A DNA stretch of 64,000 nucleotides from Lunularia cruciata (lineage: Eukaryota; Streptophyta; Marchantiopsida; Lunulariales; Lunulariaceae). The notes beneath the pieces are model-generated. The model made no database searches and was not told the DNA's origin. It saw nothing but the letters and a program-made list of their open reading frames with translations. Location of the stretch: contig CAOYZS010000005.1 of assembly GCA_948567375.1 (NCBI GenBank), positions 806,001 through 870,000 of the forward strand, given 5' to 3'. Positions 1 to 10,969 of this stretch are shown in pieces. Numbering within the stretch: the first letter of the stretch is position 1; every line of letters starts with the position of its first letter. A program made the translations under genes and the position numbers.

Positions 1-665
1 AACCTAAGGAAGTCTTCTTCATGTAAGAGGAAGAAGGACTCCGACAGGATCAGACCTGAAGAAGCTTACTTTGTGTTAGAGGAGGAAAAAACTCGGATCA
101 GATGCCAAAGGAGGGTAGATGCTTAAGGAGGGCAGACCCGAAGGAGGAAGGGAAGTTGTAGGTTAGGATTCTTGCGGGGGTCATATCTCAATGACAACAA
201 GTCCAAATCAATCATGCTATATCTCGTTGGAAGCGTCTTGTTCAGAGCTTTTTATTGCTACTAAAATTGCAGAGTTTGGAGGTTTGTAGCAAAACTTACA
301 AGCATTTGAAATTTCAGGAGTAGATGTACAAAGTAGTTTGGTGTCTTCGGGTCAACACGACTTCGGACTTTAGGTTTACATGACTTCGGGTCATGAGATT
401 TTGCCTCAAGATGAAGATGACTAAATCCAAGGTAGCCAGACGTTGGAGTGCAATGAAGGTGACTTTGGGAATCTTGCTAGAGGTATTAGAGGAAGTTAGA
501 GTAAGGAAAGAAGATAATTAAGATACACATGACTTCAATTTCAGTTCTGATTGAAGATAGGAGAGAATTAGAAAAGAAATAATAGTTGTAAATAAACCCA
601 AAGTGCAAGATCAGATAGTAAATGTCTTTGGGTCAGTTACATGAGTGCTTAGGAGAAAGTGGGTT

Positions 666-800
666 GCAAATTAGTAGATAGTGTACCCATGGCGTAGACA
701 TGCAAGGCGTAGATAGTGTTCCCATGCTATGCATAGTGTAGTAGCAAATTAGTAGATAGTGTACCCATCTATGCAAGGCGTAGATAGTGTACCCATGCTT
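666..800 (+). repeat. 78-bp direct duplication
   Basis: The segment starting gcaaattagtagatagtgta at 666 recurs at 744, each followed by a variant of gcaaggcgtagatagtg and cccatgct. The corresponding place in LTR-6 (about 11538) has only one unit, so this is a local duplication private to LTR-1 within the decayed coding segment. Confidence 0.75.
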
Positions 801-1109
801 TCAATTACAATTATTGATGAGTACATAGTAGAATTAATAAAGGAATTGATAGTAGTTAGACCCGAAGTAAGAGAGATAGGAGTGCAGGTGTCTTTGGATT
901 TGACATTTGACACTTTAGAGAAGATTGGGTCGGGAGATAGAGATTTAGAAGGATTACTTGTGATAGGAATTGTAGATCATAGTGGAGAATTAATAGAATT
1001 GGTAGAGGAAATAAAAGTTGTGAAATCCGAGAATAGAGTAGTAGGAAGTGAAGTTACTTCAGGTCCGGGTTTCAAAGCCAAGGAAGAAGTAGACATCGGA
1101 TCGGATTAG
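759..1109 (+). pseudogene. C-terminal segment of the LTR-encoded protein (LTR-1)
   Basis: The reading frame encodes the C-terminal acidic segment shared by all copies, with short repeated valine/glutamate-rich phrases and the conserved ending VDIGSD followed by TAG. Homologous endings occur at 5420 (minus), 16537 (minus), 51102, 59028 and 62685 (minus). The start assigned here is only the first ATG in frame; the natural frame enters from upstream, where stops and frameshifts break it. Function is unknown; no enzyme motif is visible. It is a remnant of the LTR-borne gene, not an independent gene. Confidence 0.6.
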
Positions 1110-1906
1110 TAACAATTTTGAGATTTGAAGAGGCAGATATGAAGAAGTGCATTGTCATTTCAGATCTGTAGGTTTGTAGAGTTGTTAGGAAGAGGTACAT
1201 TAGGAAGATAACTGTCGATTGCTTCACTATTTAAGAGTGGCATTTGTAGTCTTATGTTGTTTAGTGCTCATAATTTCTAAGAATAAATAAAGCGAAGTGT
1301 TGTGAAGTAGTGCTCGTCGTTTGAGCTTGATTCCGAGTATCAACTCTATGTTTTTGTTTGTAAGTGTGTGGAGAAATTCAAAGCGCAAGTCATGTGCTTG
1401 TTGGATGTTGGATTCCGCATCCTTGATTTTTACTCTATGTGTTTGATCCTGAGTGAAGTTCAATCAAAGCAATGCCTTGACAGATCTAAGAGGAATTGTA
1501 GTGTTGGTAGTATTCTACATTTATGAGTGCAGCAGAAATTTGATATGAAGCAATTTTGATCAAGGAAGTTGTGCCTTCAGTGGAGGGGTAGAACACAATT
1601 CTGAGGCAAAGTTGTTTTCACAGTGAAGTGTCATTTTTGGGAGAGCCTGAATCATCACAATCAAGATTGTTTGGAAAGAATTGAAGGTGTTGTGATTAAG
1701 AAGTGTGAATTTGTGACAAGACTACGAATCGGTGTTTGTTACTCTCTTTTGGGTGTGGTTTCTACCTGAGAGATTAAAGACACAATCAAGAAGAACTACA
1801 TTGTTATTGTTTGACTTCATATTTAGACATTTCTGACTAGTATCTCTACGGGAACAAACTTTACTTACCCGATTACCGCAAAAGTGATATTTGCCGGGTT
1901 GTCACA

Positions 1907-2293
1907 ATTTGTGAGTGCAGCGTAGTGTTGATGTGAAGCAATTTTGGTCAAGAAAGTTGTGCCTTCAATGGAGGAGTAGAACACAATTCTGAGGCAAAGT
2001 CATTTTGCAATGAAGTGTCGTCTTCAAGAGAATCTGAATCATCACAATCAAGATTTGTTTGGACAGAATTTGTTATGTTGTGATTATGAGAATGAGATTT
2101 GTGACAAGTTGTCCAGATTGAGTGCTTGTTACTCTATCCTGGGTGTGGTTTCTACCCGAGAGACTAAAGAAGAATTTAAAAAGAATCACATTTGCTACTT
2201 TGTTTTGTATTTGACCAATTTTGACCAGTATCTCTACGGGAACGGACTTACTTACCTGATTATCACAAAAGTGATATTTTCCGGGTTGTCACA
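1907..2293 (+). mobile_element. LTR-2, 3' tail fragment
   Basis: Immediately after LTR-1 ends, sequence resumes at the point atttgtgagtgcagcg that lies mid-way through the normal 3' tail, and runs to a second family terminus (GGGTTGTCACA) ending at 2293. It represents the downstream half of a plus-strand LTR into which LTR-1 inserted; the upstream half lies outside the window. No coding sequence. Confidence 0.75.
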
Positions 2294-2749
2294 CTGCTTA
2301 ATGGTGATGGGAAGTTACTTGTCATCTCTTTGTCTCAATCTTAAATCTTATAGTGGCACGTATCCTTAGTCTTTCTTCACTTTGAGCTTCTACCAAGAAA
2401 TCACACCTTCTGCATATTCTTGTCAATGTCAATTTCCCCCACTCATAGGCCAACCATTTTTTGTGTGCGGTACCTTCTTGAATGTCCAACCTTGAAGGAA
2501 ATTTGTTACATTGCCCTTGCCTTGGGTTGAGCATCCTAATATGAAGTTTCCTTACTTTGGGTTGAATGCTGACAAGACCAATCCGAGTACTTCATTTTCT
2601 AACATGAAGTCACTTGACTCTTGGTTACAACCCAAAGACAACATTCTTTGCTTCTCGATGCTATAGAGGTACAAATACCACTTTGTATGTACACTTCTTC
2701 TTCAAAAATAGAATGAAAACTTAAAATAACAAAAAATGTGGGTACCACA
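2294..2749 (-). mobile_element. LTR-3, 5' (U3) fragment of a minus-strand LTR
   Basis: Read on the minus strand this is the first 450 or so bases of an LTR, starting TGTGGTACCCACA at 2749 and running through the U3 region to the start of the LTR gene: an ATG near 2317 gives MTSNF, matching the N terminus of LTR-10. The copy is cut exactly where LTR-2 begins, so LTR-2 (with LTR-1 inside it) probably inserted near the start codon of LTR-3. The rest of LTR-3 should lie upstream of the window. Confidence 0.7.
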
Positions 2750-2883
2750 GCTCCATATGATTCAAGTTGAGTCGAGTCAGCCATGTTTAAGGAGTTATCA
2801 ACCTCAATGATTGTCAAGATGTAGTCTTGTCCAAAAGCTTTTGAAAATTTCAAATACAATCACTTTAGACAAGTTAGCAAGAT
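2750..2883. other. Spacer between LTR-3 and LTR-4
   Basis: About 134 bp that do not match the LTR family. A minus-strand reading frame passes through it but has no domain I recognise. It may be pre-insertion target DNA or a scrap of retrotransposon interior. Confidence 0.4.
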
Positions 2884-3264
2884 AGTGGTACCCACACTTT
2901 TTAGTTTTTGCTCTACTTTGAAGAATAAGTGATAGACGAAGTTGTATTGAACCCAAATGGCATGAAAAGAAGAAGAATTGTGTCTTTGGATTGAAAACCA
3001 AAGTAAAGTGACTTTGTGTTAGAACAAAAGTACTCATATCAGACTTGGCATAAAGAAACCAAAGTAAGGAAACTTTGCCTTGGGGTGATCAACCTGATGC
3101 CAAGACGGCATAACAACTTTCCTTTGGATTTCTCAATCAAGAAAAGACAAGTAAGAAAACGGATAAGGTGCAAATGACTTATCTTGATATTGCTAGGATG
3201 AACTCATGCAGAAGGTGTAATTTTTAGTGAGGAGGGATGGAAGAATGACCGATCAATGAAGAAC

Positions 3265-3271
3265 TATAAAA
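3265..3271 (+). promoter_or_regulatory. TATA box of LTR-4
   Basis: TATAAAA inside the conserved context ctataaaatcacaac. The same motif lies at the homologous place, shortly before the gene start, in LTR-7, LTR-8, LTR-11 and LTR-14, so it is the likely Pol II promoter that ends the U3. Confidence 0.6.
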
Positions 3272-3458
3272 TCACAACTTTGTCAAGGGGATTTTGAAAT
3301 ATCACACAAGTATCCTAAGCCACTAAATAGTCAACCCGAAGGAGTGCATGTAGCAAAGCCTGTCAATAGTTTGATGTTTAACAATTTTGAAGGAGTTAGG
3401 ATCTCAAGACCAAGAGACGGTAGAATTATCTTTTAGTTACTATGCATTAGAGATCATA

Positions 3459-4628
3459 CAATGCCAAAGAAGAGTGCAAAGAAGAGACCTTCACTTGCAG
3501 TAAGAAATCCGGTTATTTGAAGGTAAGATATGATAGCCAAGATTAAAGTGTTAAATAAAATTTGGATCACTTTTATAGCATGGAGCTAGAACTTGAGTTT
3601 TCTAAGGTTCATGGCAGAAGTAGCTTTGAGTAATTGTGAGGAAAGACCTAAGAATGAAGGGAAGCAAGGTATCTGGCTTGATGGACAGAGTCAGATTGGA
3701 GATTGGTGCTAGGAAGAGAGGCTAGTGAGGAAATAGGGGCTATGTTCCTTGGGAAGGGAGAGCTTACGGAGGAGACTAAGGAAATCCAAAATTCCTTCAT
3801 TGTGTTGTGCACAAAGAATGGGTACAAAGTCGAAACCTATTGGGGCCCAGTCATGCAAAGTATCATTGGAGCGATGATAGCACTCTTCAAACCTGATCAC
3901 ACTACATATGTGATGAAGCACTAGGTGGTGTTTTTCCATCAGATGTTTGTGGGAGCGCCGGTGAATTGGGTGAACTGTTTCACCAAAGAACAGGGTAGAT
4001 GGTGTGGTGTTGGAGAGATTGAGATGCTTCCCACTACTTGGTGCCATTTGCTGCATATTTCTACTTCAGATTGAACTTGATGAAGGAGACAGAGCAACAA
4101 AAGATGGTGTCTCACTTTCATCTAGATTTAAAAGAAGTTGCGGATGAGGAGGAACAATAGTATATCCGATACATCTGAAGTAGTGATGTGCATTATGCAA
4201 GAATGGAGGAACATATGAGGATAGGAATTAAGATCCCAAAGACAAGGAAGAGAAGTTGTCCCAAGGAGAGTATGTTGTTGACCCAGTCCAAGAAGACAAG
4301 GAAGGTGAACCTGAGGCAATATATCATAGTGATCAATGAGTCGTTGGGGACAGAAGAGTCAGAAGGCAAAGCCGAGTACAAGTTAGAAGACTCAAGAGAA
4401 GAAGAAGAACCAAAGCTTACGTTGTGGAGCGAAGGGTCAAGCAATAGAAATAAGGGTGAAAAAAAAGTTCAACAATGAGGTGAAGACAATGCTAACACCT
4501 AAGAACAAGAGTTCCATGCAATGATTGACCACATGAGAGGAGGAGACATTCCGTGTCTAAAATTGCCAAGCATGGAGATAGAAGAGACTCTGAAAGCTGA
4601 GCCAAAGTTGGAGTTTCAGAAGGGAAGA
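3459..4628 (+). pseudogene. LTR-4 gene, N-terminal half (broken)
   Basis: The decayed 5' half of the LTR-borne gene. Conserved elements can be read across frames: AVRNP near 3505, the phrase MVLGREAS at 3703, then NGYKVETY and the following conserved block to about 4130, and a lysine-rich stretch. The intact stretch 3703-3924 covers the front of the conserved domain; a TAG at 3922 (position of the usual Q in HQAVFFH) and later frameshifts break it. An acidic segment follows (about 4330-4480). Translation would be cut further by LTR-5 at 4629. Function unknown. Confidence 0.6.
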
Positions 4629-7600
4629 TGTGACAACCCGGCAAATATCACTTTTGCGGTAATCGGGTAAGTAAAGTTTGTTCCCGCAGAGATACGAGTC
4701 AGAATTGGTCAAATACAAAGCAAAGTAACAATTTAGTTCTTCTTGAGTTCCTCTTTAGTCTCTCAGGTAGAAACCACACCCAGAAGAGAGTAACAAGCGC
4801 TGATTTGTAGTCTTGTCACAAATTAACACTCCTTAATCACAACTCCATCAAATCTTTCCAAACAATCTTGATTGTGACGATTCAGGCTCTCCCAAAAATG
4901 GCACTTCATTGCAAAACAACTTCGCCTCAGAATTGTGTTCCACCCCTCTACTGAAGGCACAACTTCCTCAATCAAAATTGCTTCACATCAACTTCACATT
5001 GCACTCACAAATGTAGAATACTACCAACACTACAATTCCTCTCAGATCTATCAAGGCATTGCTTTGATTGCACTTCACTCAGGATCAAACACACAAAATG
5101 AAGATCAAGGCTGTGGAATCCAACATCCAACAAACACACTGACTTGTACTTTGAATTTCTCCAAACACTCACAAACACAAGTACAACATTGATACTCAGA
5201 ATCAAGCTCAAGCGACGAGCACTACTTCACAACACTTCGCTTTATCTATTCTCAGAAATAATGAGCACTGAACAACAATTCTCTACAAATGGCACTCTTA
5301 AATAGTAAACAAATTGACAGTTCTAACAACTATACCGTTCTACAACAACTCTTCTAACCTGCAGATCCGAATGACAATGCACCTCTTCATATCTGCCTCT
5401 TCAAATCTCAAAACTGTTACTAATCCGATCTGATGTCTACTTCATCATCGGCTTTCAAACCCGAACCCGAAGTAACTTTACTTCCTACTACTCTATCCTC
5501 GGGTTTCATATCTTCTACTTCTTCTACCAGATCCAACAATTCTCTTTCCTGATCTGAAATTACACTAGTGGGTAACCCTTCTAAATCTTCATCTCTTGAC
5601 CCACTCTTCTCCAATGTCTCTGATGGTAACTCCAAAGACATCTGCACTCCTATGTTATCTACTTCGGGTTTGGCTCTAACATCCTTCTGAAGTTTTTCTA
5701 CCTCCAACTTTACTATATCTAATCTAATCATGATATTATCGTCTACCTCTAATATCTTCCTATCTACACGAGTCCTGAGACTTATCAGCAGCACATTCAA
5801 ATTTGTATCTTTCGCCTGTCTTCGCCTCGTCTCCTACACCAACAATTTCAACTCGTGCAGCCTTGTTTCTTCAATTCGAACACTGGCCTCTGTACTCAAC
5901 ATCACGTTCATCTTGAGTACAATCTCCTTCAATGGCTCCAATCTCATTTTTCTTTCTCGCTCTTGATCTGCAAGCTAATCCTCCTTGTACATCACCAACT
6001 CTGCTTCGAACTCAGCTTTCATCGTTTCCTTCTCCTTCTCCTTCTGTACAATCTTCTCCTCTTGACTACAAAGTGACTCTCATAATCTTTCTTCTTCCCT
6101 ATATCGTGCTGCTAACTCTCTTTGCCAGAGCTGCTTCTTCTCTTCTACACTCTCCATCACCCTATCGAGCTCTTCTTCCTTCGCTGCTTCTCTGCCATAG
6201 CATGGATAAGTTCTACTCTTGAATCAGCAAACTGCTGCTTCAAGATCTCATATTCTGCTACTTGTCTTTCCTTTGCTATGTCACTATTCTTAACAAGCTC
6301 TTCTCTATATCTCACTTCTCTCTTCAGGTCTTCAATTACCTGAGTCTTCACTATTGCCTCCGCTCGCAGTACTTCACTTTCCTCCTCACCTCGGGTTATG
6401 ATTTTCTTCAACTCCGAGTTCTCTTCTTCTAATCGCGCTAAGACCTACAACACTGTCTTCACTTTTGGACAAGTTGACTGCATTTCCTTCTTCCTGTGCT
6501 CCAATTTCACCAGCAATGGACACACAACCTTCCATAGGTACTCTACTCCATCGCTCGCTACTACCTCCTCTTGCGTAGCAACTTCCCTTTGCACTTTGTG
6601 TTCATCTGATACTCGCCTTCTTCTCTGCAGTCTTCATATCGGCACTGACGCATTGCTTCCCGAGCTTTCATTCACTTCTTCTTTCACATTACTCGGACCT
6701 GCCTCACACTTCACCTTGCATCTCAAGTGAACTCCCCTCTGAACTGCAACCTTCTTCTCTTCGGCCTTGGCTATCTCATCCTCCAACTTTGTATTGTCCT
6801 CGGCCTCGGTCTTCGCCTGCACTTCTTCTTCCTCCTCTACAGCAACTGGCACCAATGTCATTTCTCCACCCTCATCGCTGTCGCTACTCATATTTCCACT
6901 TTGTAGCGTTAGCTCGGGTTCCTCCTCGTGTTCCAAATCTTCGGACCTACACTCGGCTTTGCCTTCCAAGTCTTCGTCTTCTGACTCGATCACCACCATG
7001 CCTCGCCTCGGGTTTCCTCTCTTGGTCTTCCAAGGTTTTGTCTTATCTTTGGCTTCACCCTGCCGACTTTGCTTCTTCGATTTTGGAGTACTCACTTCTA
7101 TCTCCACATTCTTCCCTATCTTCTTGTAGTACTTGTCGGTGCTTCTGATTTGTAAGATGTAATGCTGCTCCTCTACATCGACTTCCCTTCTCAAATCAGG
7201 ATGGAAATGCAACACCATCCGAGTTTGCTCAGCCAAGTTCAGCAAATTCAACCCGAGGTAGAAATGGGCTGCAAACGGCACGATGTAATGTGGAGGCAAT
7301 TTATCCCATAGATTCCACACCATTTGTTGCGTTCTCCCATGGAAACACCTCGCCCAATTGATTGGTTCTCCTGCAAACAATTTGTGAAAGAACACCGCTT
7401 GGTGTTTCATCACATAGGTTGTTCTCTCCGGCTTCAGGATTGCCATCAAAGCACTCACAATTCCCTTCTTGATAGGATCTTTATAACTCTCCACTTTGTA
7501 CCCATTCTTTGTCCGCTTTGACAAGAATGCATCTCTCACTTCTTGGGTTTCCTCGGCTATCTCTCCCTTCCCCAAGAACGTGGCACCCTCCGTGCTTGCT

Positions 7601-8435
7601 TCCTTCTCGAGTACTAATCTCCAATCCGACTCTGTCCAACGAGCCGGATTTCCTCTCTTCCCTTCTTCCTCGGGTCCATTGAGACACTTGCTCTCGATGA
7701 TCTCCGTCATGAAACCTGGAAAACTAACATTCTAGTTCCATGCCAAGAATGTAATCCGAAGTTGGCTCAAAACTTTGATTCTTGCGATTACATCTAACCT
7801 CCAAATCGCATGATTCCTCACTACAAATTCGGAGTTCTTCTTTCCTCCTCCCATCTCTCCTGCTTTCTCACTATCTCTCGGTTTCACTCTTGCAACTTCT
7901 CCCTTACACACTAGCGCATCTCCAACTCTATTTCCCTTCCCATGATCACCTGCAGGACGACTTCTCAACGGCAAAGGAAAATTGCTTGACATTGCTTCGT
8001 CACGAGCTTGATTTTTTTTAGAGTTGCGCTTTCTTATGTTGTTTTTATGTTGTTCTTATGTTTCTTATGTTGTTCTCAAGTTTCTATCAAGAAATCACAC
8101 CTCTTGCATGCACCTGTCACTGTCAATCATACTTCACGCGTATGGGCCGCCGGTTTTGAACGGTCGCTTCTTGAATTTCTTGCCCCGACAAAAGGTTGTT
8201 AGACAGACTTTGCCTCGGGTTGAGCTCCCTCCAATACAAAGAATCCTTACTTCGGGTAGGTTGTATGCTGACAAGGCATTTCTGAGTACTTCGCCTTATG
8301 ACCCGAAGTCACTTTACTTTGAGTTTCATCCCAAAGACTCTTTTCTTTGCCTTCTTCGGCCATATAGGCGCAATTTGACTTCTCTACACACTTCTTCTTC
8401 TCTATTTAAAAAAAACAAAAAATGTGGGCACCACA
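4629..8435 (-). mobile_element. LTR-5, complete solo giant LTR with GAAGA target duplication
   Basis: A complete minus-strand unit of 3807 bp. Its start (TGTGGTGCCCACA on the minus strand) is at 8435 and its end (CCGGGTTGTCACA) at 4629. It is flanked by a perfect 5-bp direct repeat, GAAGA at 4624-4628 and 8436-8440, and removing it rejoins LTR-4. The layout is about 440 bp of U3, an 857-codon gene (7992 to 5420), and a 790-bp 3' tail. TG...CA ends plus 5-bp duplication fit LTR integration, and no internal retroviral genes lie inside, so it reads as a solo LTR. This copy has the longest unbroken reading frame of the family in the window. Confidence 0.85.
5420..7992 (-). pseudogene. LTR-borne gene, best-preserved copy (LTR-5)
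   Basis: About 857 codons from MSSNFPL at 7992 to VDIRSD-stop at 5420. Residues 1-86: basic/acidic N terminus ending in FLAWN, where a TAG (7734-7732) replaces the Trp codon seen in LTR-9 and LTR-13. Residues 95-452 are one open frame (7710-6634). Its conserved block at about residues 163-282 includes NGYKVESY, ALMAILKPERTTYVM, AVFFHKLF, NWARCFHGRT and PHYIVPFAAHFYLGLN. Next come a KSKK basic patch and a long Asp/Glu-rich stretch (about 320-410). Residues 455-700 are a broken coiled coil rich in E, K, L and R, and the C terminus is acidic. No transposase, protease or polymerase motif is seen. The conserved block faintly recalls plant transposon-associated domains of unknown function; that is from memory and not tested. 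Confidence 0.7.
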
Positions 8436-9767
8436 GAAGAAGATCAAGGATAAATGTTCCTACTACCAGTGCCTAAACCAGCAATGTAAGCCTAGTAGTG
8501 GAAGAGAGAGAAAGCTCAGATGAAATACCCCTTAGAGTGAGGAGATTAAGACTTTGGAGTAAAGCTCCAGTAGAAAAAGTGAGGAGAGAAGAACTTGAGG
8601 AACCAGAGAGTTCAAGAGTCTTAGATGGGGTAGAGTACTTGTCGTAGATAGTTTATCCCTTGTTATTACAATTGAAGAAGAAGAGGGAAGAGTTGAGAGG
8701 AGATCACTCAAAATTGAAAGATGAATTGGCAGTAGTGAAGTATCTGAGTGAAGAAAGTTTGAAGTTGAGAAGAAAGTTAATTTGTGGAGAGCAAGAATTA
8801 GCAGAACTCAAGACTGAAGAAGAGCTTAGGAGGAAGGAGATTGAGAGCTTGATGGAAGACTTTGTGAAGAGAGGCAAAGCTATGACAAAGCAAGAAGAAG
8901 ATTGGAAGGAGCAGATGGTGAAGACTAAGGCCTTAAGGGCAGAAGTGCATGACATGCAAGTGGAAGTCATCCATTTGAAGGCTATGGCTGCAGTTATGGG
9001 ACAAGAGTTGGAGAGTCTGAAGACATGTGCGGTGGAGAAAGATTGGGCATGGCAAAAGGAGCTAACTATGCAAAATCATGAGGAGGAGCAATTGCATTGG
9101 TTGATCAGAGGAATGGAAGATTAACTTAGGTATAGTGTGAAGGAGAAGGAAGCATTGAATGCCAAGTTGGAAGGTGAGGTGAAGATGTATCAAGAGGAGT
9201 TGTTAGTGGAGAGAGAGAAGCTATAGATGCCGAGGCAAGAGACAGTCAAAGAGGTAGTTGTGAGAGTGAAGGCAATGCTTGGCACAATATCTGAGGTTCA
9301 ATTGGAGGTAGCAGGACTGCATGAGTTAAAATTGCTAGTGCATGAGATGAGGAAGAAGAAAGTGAAAGATATTGAGTTGAATAAATTGTTGATTTACTTG
9401 AGAGATAGAGTAAATAGGAAGATGGTAGAGGTAGGAGACAATGTGTGTCTCAGATTAGATTTAGTAAAGTTAGAGTTAGGGTCCAAAGTCTCTACTTTGG
9501 AGTAGTGTGAAGGAAGATAAGAAGTCTGAAGTAGCAGAAGTAGGGGTGCAAGTGTCTTTAGATCAATTATCTTAGACATTAGAGAAGTTTGGGTTGGAAG
9601 ATAAAGAGATAGATAGATTACCCAGGGTCTCAATTGCAGATTGTAGTAAAGAAGTGATAGAATTAGAGGATGATATAGTAGAAGCAAGTAGACTCAAAGG
9701 AGAAGTGATAGGAGGATCGTTGGGTTTGAAGCCAAAGTCAAGGTTGACATCGGATCGGAGAAGTAAT
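8436..9767 (+). pseudogene. LTR-4 gene, C-terminal half (broken)
   Basis: Coding resumes after LTR-5. The stretch 8660-9124 is a clean 154-residue coiled coil dense in E, K, L and R, followed after a stop by another coiled-coil segment (9227-9505) with the family phrase GDNVCLRLDLVKLEL. The C terminus then shifts frame and ends at a TAA near 9765 after VDIGS. In the intact gene this would form a long alpha-helical rod, suggesting self-association or structural use. Several in-frame stops make it a pseudogene. Confidence 0.65.
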
Positions 9768-10293
9768 AATTTGGAGATAAGAAGGGGTGGATATGAAGAG
9801 GTGCATTGTTATTTCAGATCTGCAAGTTGGTATTTGTTGTGGAACGGTATTTTATTTTGTTAATTGTCAAAGTGCTCTGCCTATTTAAAGGAGGCATTTG
9901 CAGTCTTATGTTGTTTAGTATTGATATTTTTGAAGATAGATAAAGCAAAGTGCTAAGATTAGTACTCATTGCTTAAGCTTAATTTTGAGTATGAAGTTTG
10001 TGTTGGTGTTTGTGAGTGTATGCAGAATTTCAAACTGCAAGTCAATGAGCTTGTTGGATGTTGGATTCCGTAGCCTTGATCTTAATTCTTTGTGTTTGAT
10101 CTTGAGTGAAGTGCAATCAAAGCAATGACTTGACAAATTTGAGAGGAATTGTAGTGTTGGTAAAATTTTGCATTTGTGAGTGCAATGTGAGTTTGATATG
10201 AAGCAATTTTTTATCAAGGAAGTTGTGCCTTCAGTGGAGAGATGGAACACAATTCTATGGTGAAGTCATTTTATAGTGAAGTAGGCATCTTTG

Positions 10294-10759
10294 TTGATAG
10301 GTTCTTCTTCAGAGGGTATATCAACTTCAACCTGAGGTAGATGAAGAGATTCAATATCTTGAAGTTGCTTGTTAAGATCCCTTCAAACTAGTCAGGGAAT
10401 CATGTGTGAAATGTATTGACACTCTTCTTCCATCAAAACTTGTGTTGTCCCCTCCCAAATAAATTCTTTTAAATAACCAACTTCCTTGACAGCTTTGGAA
10501 GAAGTCAATCTGTTGGGTCGCAATGAATATGTTTGCTTGCATCTTTCTTCTTCTTGGGATTTGGGGATGCAAAGTAATCTTGCCACCCAATTTTGTGCTT
10601 CATTTGCTTGAGGTCTTTCAAAGCTTCTTGAACTTTGTGAAAAAGTTGTTATTCCAATGTCTCTTCTAATTCTTCACTAGTGAATTTGTGCTTCTAGCAT
10701 TCTTGCTCTTCACATTGCAAGTTTGTTTACAAGCACTCCCTTCATGTTGTTCTTTTGAT
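10294..10759. other. Unassigned fragment between LTR-4 and LTR-6
   Basis: 466 bp that do not match the LTR family. The minus strand shows overlapping short frames (10392-10586 and 10372-10590) with a charged, partly helical composition and the phrase TYSLRPNR, but no domain I can name. It may be a scrap of retrotransposon gag or leader. It replaces the missing end of LTR-4. Confidence 0.35.
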
Positions 10760-10969
10760 TGTGGTACCCACATTTTTCATTTTGGATGAGTTTAGAAGAA
10801 GAACTGCCTTGCTGAAACCAAATTGAAACCAAATGGAGAAGAAATGAGGGGAAACTTGTGTTTTGATCAAACCCGAGGAAGTCTACTTCATGTAAGAGCA
10901 AGAAGGACTCGGACTGGATCAGACCCAAAGAAGTTTACCTTGTGTCAGAGGAGGAAAAAGAACTCAGAT

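Larger units (their letters stand above)
1..1906 (+). mobile_element. LTR-1, short-lineage giant-family LTR (5' end outside window)
   Basis: This is the 3' part of a short-form LTR on the plus strand; the window begins inside it. Its first bases match LTR-6 from about 10868 onward, including the repeated acccgaaggagg-type purine-rich segment, and it ends with the family terminus GGGTTGTCACA at 1906. The central domain and coiled-coil coding region of the long LTRs are missing, while the C-terminal coding segment (to 1109) and the roughly 780-bp 3' non-coding tail are kept. It sits directly against the 3' tail of another copy (LTR-2), which suggests it inserted into that copy. The flanking duplication cannot be checked because the left end is outside the window. 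Confidence 0.8.
2884..10293 (+). mobile_element. LTR-4, giant LTR split by LTR-5
   Basis: This plus-strand LTR starts near 2884 (TAGTGGTACCCACA, slightly altered), has a U3 of about 380 bp, a TATA box at 3265, and coding sequence to 4628. It is then interrupted by minus-strand LTR-5 (4629-8435) and resumes at 8436 with the coiled-coil region, C terminus and 3' tail. The tail matches other copies up to about 10293 and is then cut off, so the terminal 300 or so bases are absent. It belongs to the same broad subfamily as the collapsed element at 46741-57343 in its N-terminal domain. It is coding-dead, with several stops and frameshifts. Confidence 0.75.

Noticed and set aside
5005-5211. Small ORF in the 3' tail, recurring in most copies (for example 5005, 12046, 30601, 59232)
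   Set aside because: Similar frames such as MSLIPS...VGSILHL recur, but start, frame and end vary with small indels, and the region is conserved at the nucleotide level regardless of frame. Treated as conserved non-coding tail.
6767-7129. Ser-rich plus-strand ORFs opposite LTR genes
   Set aside because: The Ser/Leu/Pro-rich frames on the opposite strand are shadows of the Glu/Lys-rich coding strand (GAA/GAG read as TTC/CTC) and recur with each copy.
4629-8435. DNA transposon with short terminal inverted repeats
   Set aside because: The ends share TGTG and ACCC and the unit has no second LTR inside it, so I first considered a DNA transposon. Two copies abut a polypurine tract and gypsy integrase tail, duplications are 5 bp, and a two-LTR element is present at 46741-57343, which fits a solo LTR better.
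8660-9124. Host coiled-coil gene (myosin- or kinesin-like)
   Set aside because: The same coiled coil recurs in ten or so copies at the same position in the LTR, with stops in most.
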